This document shows positions 3,859-6,723 of a stretch of DNA of 6,723 nt, piece by piece. The position numbers and the translations under genes are program-made. The notes under the pieces are model-generated. The model was not told the origin of the DNA and searched no databases. It worked only from the letters and a program-made list of their open reading frames with translations. The DNA is from Nanobdellota archaeon (GTDB lineage: Archaea > Nanobdellota > Nanobdellia > Pacearchaeales > GW2011-AR1): positions 1 through 6,723 of the forward strand of contig JAHIEP010000053.1 of the NCBI GenBank assembly GCA_018901375.1, given 5' to 3'. The number at the start of each line of letters is the position of its first letter. The stretch's first letter is position 1.

Positions 3859-5139
3859 TTAGGATTTTGATAGTCCGCCCGTTATTCTTTTTGTTTGGTC
3901 TCCTTGAAGTCTTTTATTGAATTTGTCTGAGGCTTCTTTTAATTTATCTTCGGGTTTTCCGGGTTTGAGATTTTTTTGTTTTTTATAAAAATAGTATCCG
4001 CTGTATCCTAGGGCTGCGAAAATTAGTATTGCCCATACCCATCCGTAACTGGTTTTGGATTCTTCTTCTGTTAGCTCGCACTTTCCAAGACAACAATATT
4101 CTCCTTTTTTTGTGAAGGTTGCGTCGCCGATACAGGTTTGTTCGTCGGTACAGGATTCTCCTGAGATTTCTTCGCAGGTTTCTTCTGAGATTTGAAAGTC
4201 TTCTGGGGTGCTGCCTTTTGGTAATATGAATAGACTTAGTGGAATTGATAGGGTACCTGTTTCTTCGGATTGATTGAATGTTATGTTAATGTAGCTTTGG
4301 AAATGTCCTGGGTTTTTTGGATTGAATGTTATTGTTATGTTTCTTACTTCTCTTGGTTGGATGTCTTGGATGTCTTCTATTTCTATGAAGGAGAGTTCTG
4401 ATGTTGTCCTGATGTTTGTTATGTTTTCTTCTCCAAAGTTAAATAGGGAAATTGTTTGTTTCTCCTCGCTGTTTATTGTTATTTCTGCGAATAAGAGAGG
4501 GGGGTCGTGTCTAAGGTCGATTTTTTTTAGGGGTGATATGAATGTTGTGTTTTCGTTTACTGGATAGATTATTGGAATTGAGAAATCTTTGTAGGATGAT
4601 ATTTTTAGGAAGGAAAATGTTTGTTTTGGTGTTAAGATTATTTCTTCTGATGCTAGTGGTTGTATTGAAAGTTCGGTTTTGTCGTATGTTAAAGTTAGGA
4701 CTTCGGTTCCTTTGTTTATTAGTTTTATTTTTGGAGTTGAGGTTGTGAATATGAATCCAGGCTTTATCGAGAGTGTTTGGTTTTGAGTTTCTAATATTTC
4801 CAGGGGTTCTTCCAGGGTTGTTGATTTTAGTTCGTCGGCTTCTTTGTATAATATGTTTGAGATTTTGAAAGAGAAATTTCCTGGTCTTGTTGTGTAGATG
4901 TAGAGGTAGTGAGTGCCGTTGTAAAATGTTATGTCGGATTCGAATGGGGTTTGTTTTCGACTTTCGTAAAATGTTATGTCGGATGAGTCGATTTGTTTTA
5001 TGAATTGTCCCGTCGTTGTTAGGGTTGCCAAGATTGTTTCGCCTGCTGATACGTCGCTGTTTTGGAATTCTATCGAGGGAATTGCAGAGACTATAGAAAG
5101 TAGGAAAATAGCTAGGAAAATAAATGTGCCTCTTTTCAT
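3859..5139 (-). CDS. Type I membrane protein: beta-rich ectodomain plus six-Cys module
   Basis: The 426-residue protein has a signal peptide (1-19, cleavage likely after SIVSA) and a long Ser/Thr-rich beta-sandwich-like ectodomain (20-310). The segment SLFNFGEENITNI...PREVRNITITFNPKNPGHF resembles Ig-like/CARDB-type surface domains. A six-cysteine module follows (Cys322, 330, 336, 349, 350, 354), then a membrane helix (about 367-384) and a basic cytoplasmic tail. About eight N-x-S/T sequons dot the ectodomain, which fits archaeal N-glycosylation. The cysteine spacing C-x7-C-x5-C-x12-CC-x3-C is identical to the middle module of the protein encoded just upstream, so they are probably related in membrane-proximal architecture and may be partners. 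It lies 40 nt after that gene but has its own TATA box. An in-frame 45-nt duplication encodes SDITFY twice. The ligand or substrate is unknown. Confidence 0.8.
   Translation of the reverse strand: MKRGTFIFLAIFLLSIVSAIPSIEFQNSDVSAGETILATLTTTGQFIKQIDSSDITFYESRKQTPFESDITFYNGTHYLYIYTTRPGNFSFKISNILYKEADELKSTTLEEPLEILETQNQTLSIKPGFIFTTSTPKIKLINKGTEVLTLTYDKTELSIQPLASEEIILTPKQTFSFLKISSYKDFSIPIIYPVNENTTFISPLKKIDLRHDPPLLFAEITINSEEKQTISLFNFGEENITNIRTTSELSFIEIEDIQDIQPREVRNITITFNPKNPGHFQSYINITFNQSEETGTLSIPLSLFILPKGSTPEDFQISEETCEEISGESCTDEQTCIGDATFTKKGEYCCLGKCELTEEESKTSYGWVWAILIFAALGYSGYYFYKKQKNLKPGKPEDKLKEASDKFNKRLQGDQTKRITGGLSKS
4921..4984 (-). repeat. In-frame 45-nt duplication within the ectodomain gene
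   Basis: GTAAAATGTTATGTCGGAT (19 nt, plus-strand reading) is repeated perfectly at 4921-4939 and 4966-4984. The 45-nt offset equals 15 codons, and the encoded SDITFY appears at residues 53-58 and 68-73. The remainder of the units has diverged. Confidence 0.7.
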
Positions 5140-5160
5140 TGTTTAGAAAAGGTTAGAGGA

Positions 5161-5168
5161 TTAATAAA
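5161..5168 (-). promoter_or_regulatory. TATA box of the six-Cys ectodomain gene
   Basis: On the minus strand TTTATTAA starts at 5168, exactly 29 nt before the ATG at 5139, in the gap between the two minus-strand genes. The downstream gene can thus be transcribed alone, leaderless, as well as by read-through. Confidence 0.55.
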
Positions 5169-5179
5169 GTTGTCTAATT

Positions 5180-6723
5180 TTATTTTGACATGTCTTGGAG
5201 TTTTTTGAAGGTGGCTGACATTTCGGGGTCTCTTCTATCGTAGTTTCTTTGAGGTTGGGCGACTGGAGGTTGTTGTCTTCTTATTGGAGGGAAGCCTGGT
5301 CGTGGTGGCATTCCTGGTCTTGGAGGAAATCCTGGTCGTGAACCTTGTCCGCCTCTTCCTTTATCTTTTTTGAATTTCGTTTTTAGTTTGAATAATAATA
5401 GTTTTAGATTTTCTCTTTTTATGTAGGCGATTACTCCAAGTACTATTAATATTGCCAATACTAATATCCATATCCAGAGGTTGGAGCTTGGATTGTCTGG
5501 GTCTTTTTTTGTTCGGCAACAGGTTTGTCCGACGTCGCAAGAATAGGTTGACATTGGTTCTTGGAATTCTGAGCAGGTGTCCATGCAGGTGTAGAAGTTT
5601 GCTTCGCATTCGTTTTCTTGGGGACGGTCTTCGCATGTCCCGGTGCAACAGACGTTTGTGTCAGTTGCCTTGACTGTGTTTCCTGCGCAAATTTTTCTTG
5701 AAGCGCATTCTGTTCCTCCGAACTCTGAACATGATTTTAGGTTTTCTGAAGTGCAACAGGTTTCTGACAGCGACGGGCAAAAGTAATTGTCTCCAACGTC
5801 TTGTGTTGATGGGCAGTTTGATGAGGGGATGCAGAAGTAGTTTGCTTCGGAGCAGTAGGTTACTCCGGTGCTTCCGCCACTAGAGCCTCGTCCTGCTCTT
5901 CCTTCGAGTGCCCATAAAACCATTGCGGTGTCTTGGATTGAATTTTGCCAACATCCGTTTGAAGCTTGTGAGAATAATAGCCAGTCTTTTGCTTTTGTTA
6001 TTTGTTCTGCTGATGAGCTTCCGAGGGCGATGAGTGCGAGTGCGGTGTCGTAGTATCTATTGTGCGTCGAGGATTTTGCTTCCCAGTAGTTTCCGAGTTT
6101 TTGGTTTGTTATTAATTGGTTTGCATAATCTTCGTAATTTGTTAACATGTAGATGAACGCTTCTGGGAGGTAGCCCTCGTTAGTGTCTGCCATCGCGATT
6201 ACGTATGGGATGAATTCCTCGACGTTGTGTCCGGTTTGCAAGAGAGCTAGTGTTGCCCATGCGGTTGCTTCGTAGTCGCATGAACCTGTTCCGAAACATT
6301 TTGAATTTACTTTTAATTTTATTTGACCGAATGCGGGTTCTGACTCGGTTCCTTCAAGGACGTAGATTGTTGATGATTTTTTGTTTTTGTATAATAGGTT
6401 GGCGATGAAATCTTTGTCGCACTCGATTTGGAATTCGTTGTCGTAACATTCGGGGGCGATTTGTAGCCAGAAGCTTGATTGTGCGAGGGTTAGGCAGGAG
6501 CCTGCGTTTTTGTTTATTTTTTTGTTTTCTCCGACGGTGATGCTGTAATCGTTTGTGTCGTAGCCGATGTGACATTCGGTTTGTTCGTTGGAGTCTTGTT
6601 GTAAGTACCAGACTAAATCTGTTGGTGTTTGGTTTTGCGCGATTATCCATTTTTCTGCTGGTTGCGTATTTTCACCTGCGTGTTTTAGAGCTAGGACTGC
6701 TAGGCTTGTGTCTTTGACGTTTC
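5180..6723 (-). CDS. Alpha/alpha-toroid surface protein with three six-Cys modules (5' end outside window)
   Basis: The frame is open to the right edge, giving the last 513 residues. Residues 1-273 show the helix-pair repeats of prenyltransferase/squalene-oxidase-like toroids: DTSLAVLALKHAG, DYEATAWATLALLQTG, YYDTALALIALG...AKDWLLFSQASNGCW and QDTAMVLWAL. This fold occurs in terpene cyclases, protein prenyltransferases and complement-like thioester domains; no catalytic DxDD or thioester motif is visible in this part, so a binding role is plausible. Three six-cysteine modules follow (about 290-402, 18 Cys), each including a CC pair, then a membrane helix (about 415-434) and a basic tail with RPGFPP/RPGMPP repeats (462-480). 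The tail probably lies in the cytoplasm and the rest outside. The TTG at 6241 is internal, not the start. The next gene encodes a protein with the same middle cysteine module. Confidence 0.8.
   Translation of the reverse strand, partial: NVKDTSLAVLALKHAGENTQPAEKWIIAQNQTPTDLVWYLQQDSNEQTECHIGYDTNDYSITVGENKKINKNAGSCLTLAQSSFWLQIAPECYDNEFQIECDKDFIANLLYKNKKSSTIYVLEGTESEPAFGQIKLKVNSKCFGTGSCDYEATAWATLALLQTGHNVEEFIPYVIAMADTNEGYLPEAFIYMLTNYEDYANQLITNQKLGNYWEAKSSTHNRYYDTALALIALGSSSAEQITKAKDWLLFSQASNGCWQNSIQDTAMVLWALEGRAGRGSSGGSTGVTYCSEANYFCIPSSNCPSTQDVGDNYFCPSLSETCCTSENLKSCSEFGGTECASRKICAGNTVKATDTNVCCTGTCEDRPQENECEANFYTCMDTCSEFQEPMSTYSCDVGQTCCRTKKDPDNPSSNLWIWILVLAILIVLGVIAYIKRENLKLLLFKLKTKFKKDKGRGGQGSRPGFPPRPGMPPRPGFPPIRRQQPPVAQPQRNYDRRDPEMSATFKKLQDMSK

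Noticed and set aside
5180..6241. TTG at 6241 as the start of the toroid protein
   Set aside because: It falls in the middle of a toroid helix (ATAWATLALLQTG) and the same frame is open with matching repeats to the window edge.

Overview
The window looks like low-GC genomic DNA from a DPANN-type archaeon, probably of the Pacearchaeota/Woesearchaeota kind. The signs are AT-rich TATA boxes (TTTATAA, TTTAAATAA, TTTATTAA) about 29 nt upstream of start codons, which implies largely leaderless transcripts. Other signs are small secreted or membrane-anchored proteins with one C-terminal membrane helix, cysteine-rich juxtamembrane modules, and a conserved archaeal hypothetical gene at 3307-3858. The phylum call is inference from style; no rRNA or marker gene is present.

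Region 1-1178. Two short promoter-bearing reading frames come first. The second (160-228) is the unmistakable first 22 codons of an exonuclease III/AP endonuclease and nothing more. A structured leader precedes a NYN/LabA-type PIN-like RNase gene (346-900), whose 3' end overlaps a 35-codon frame (890-997). A 180-bp non-coding stretch then carries an AT-rich hairpin and a three-tier stem structure just before the next promoter.

Region 1179-2522. A leaderless PD-(D/E)XK nuclease-like gene (1179-1766) is followed by a short non-coding stretch with T-runs and a degenerate ACACGGAT-type repeat. A minus-strand four-helix membrane protein (1920-2324) has no ATG/GTG/TTG where its signal-peptide-like N-terminus should begin; an ATA sits there. 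It shares a symmetric TATA box with plus-strand transcription. That plus-strand transcript starts with a truncated tandem copy (2406-2522) of the 5' end of the next gene.

Region 2523-3858. A secreted C-tail-anchored acidic protein (2523-3188) has a linker whose DNA is packed with short hairpins. Its stop codon lies inside a head-to-tail array of four or five hairpins with no spacer (3187-3257, possibly to 3281), which runs into the promoter of the conserved hypothetical gene 3307-3858.

Region 3859-6723, minus strand. Two type I membrane proteins are encoded. The upstream one (5180 to beyond the right edge) has an alpha/alpha-toroid (prenyltransferase/squalene-oxidase repeat) ectodomain, three six-cysteine modules, one membrane helix and a basic proline-rich tail. 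The downstream one (3859-5139) has a beta-sandwich-like, glycosylation-rich ectodomain and one six-cysteine module with exactly the same cysteine spacing as the middle module of its neighbour. They are plausibly partners at the cell surface.

The most unusual features are the gapless hairpin array, the density of short hairpins elsewhere (including inside a coding region), the N-terminus-only gene fragments, and the shared cysteine module.
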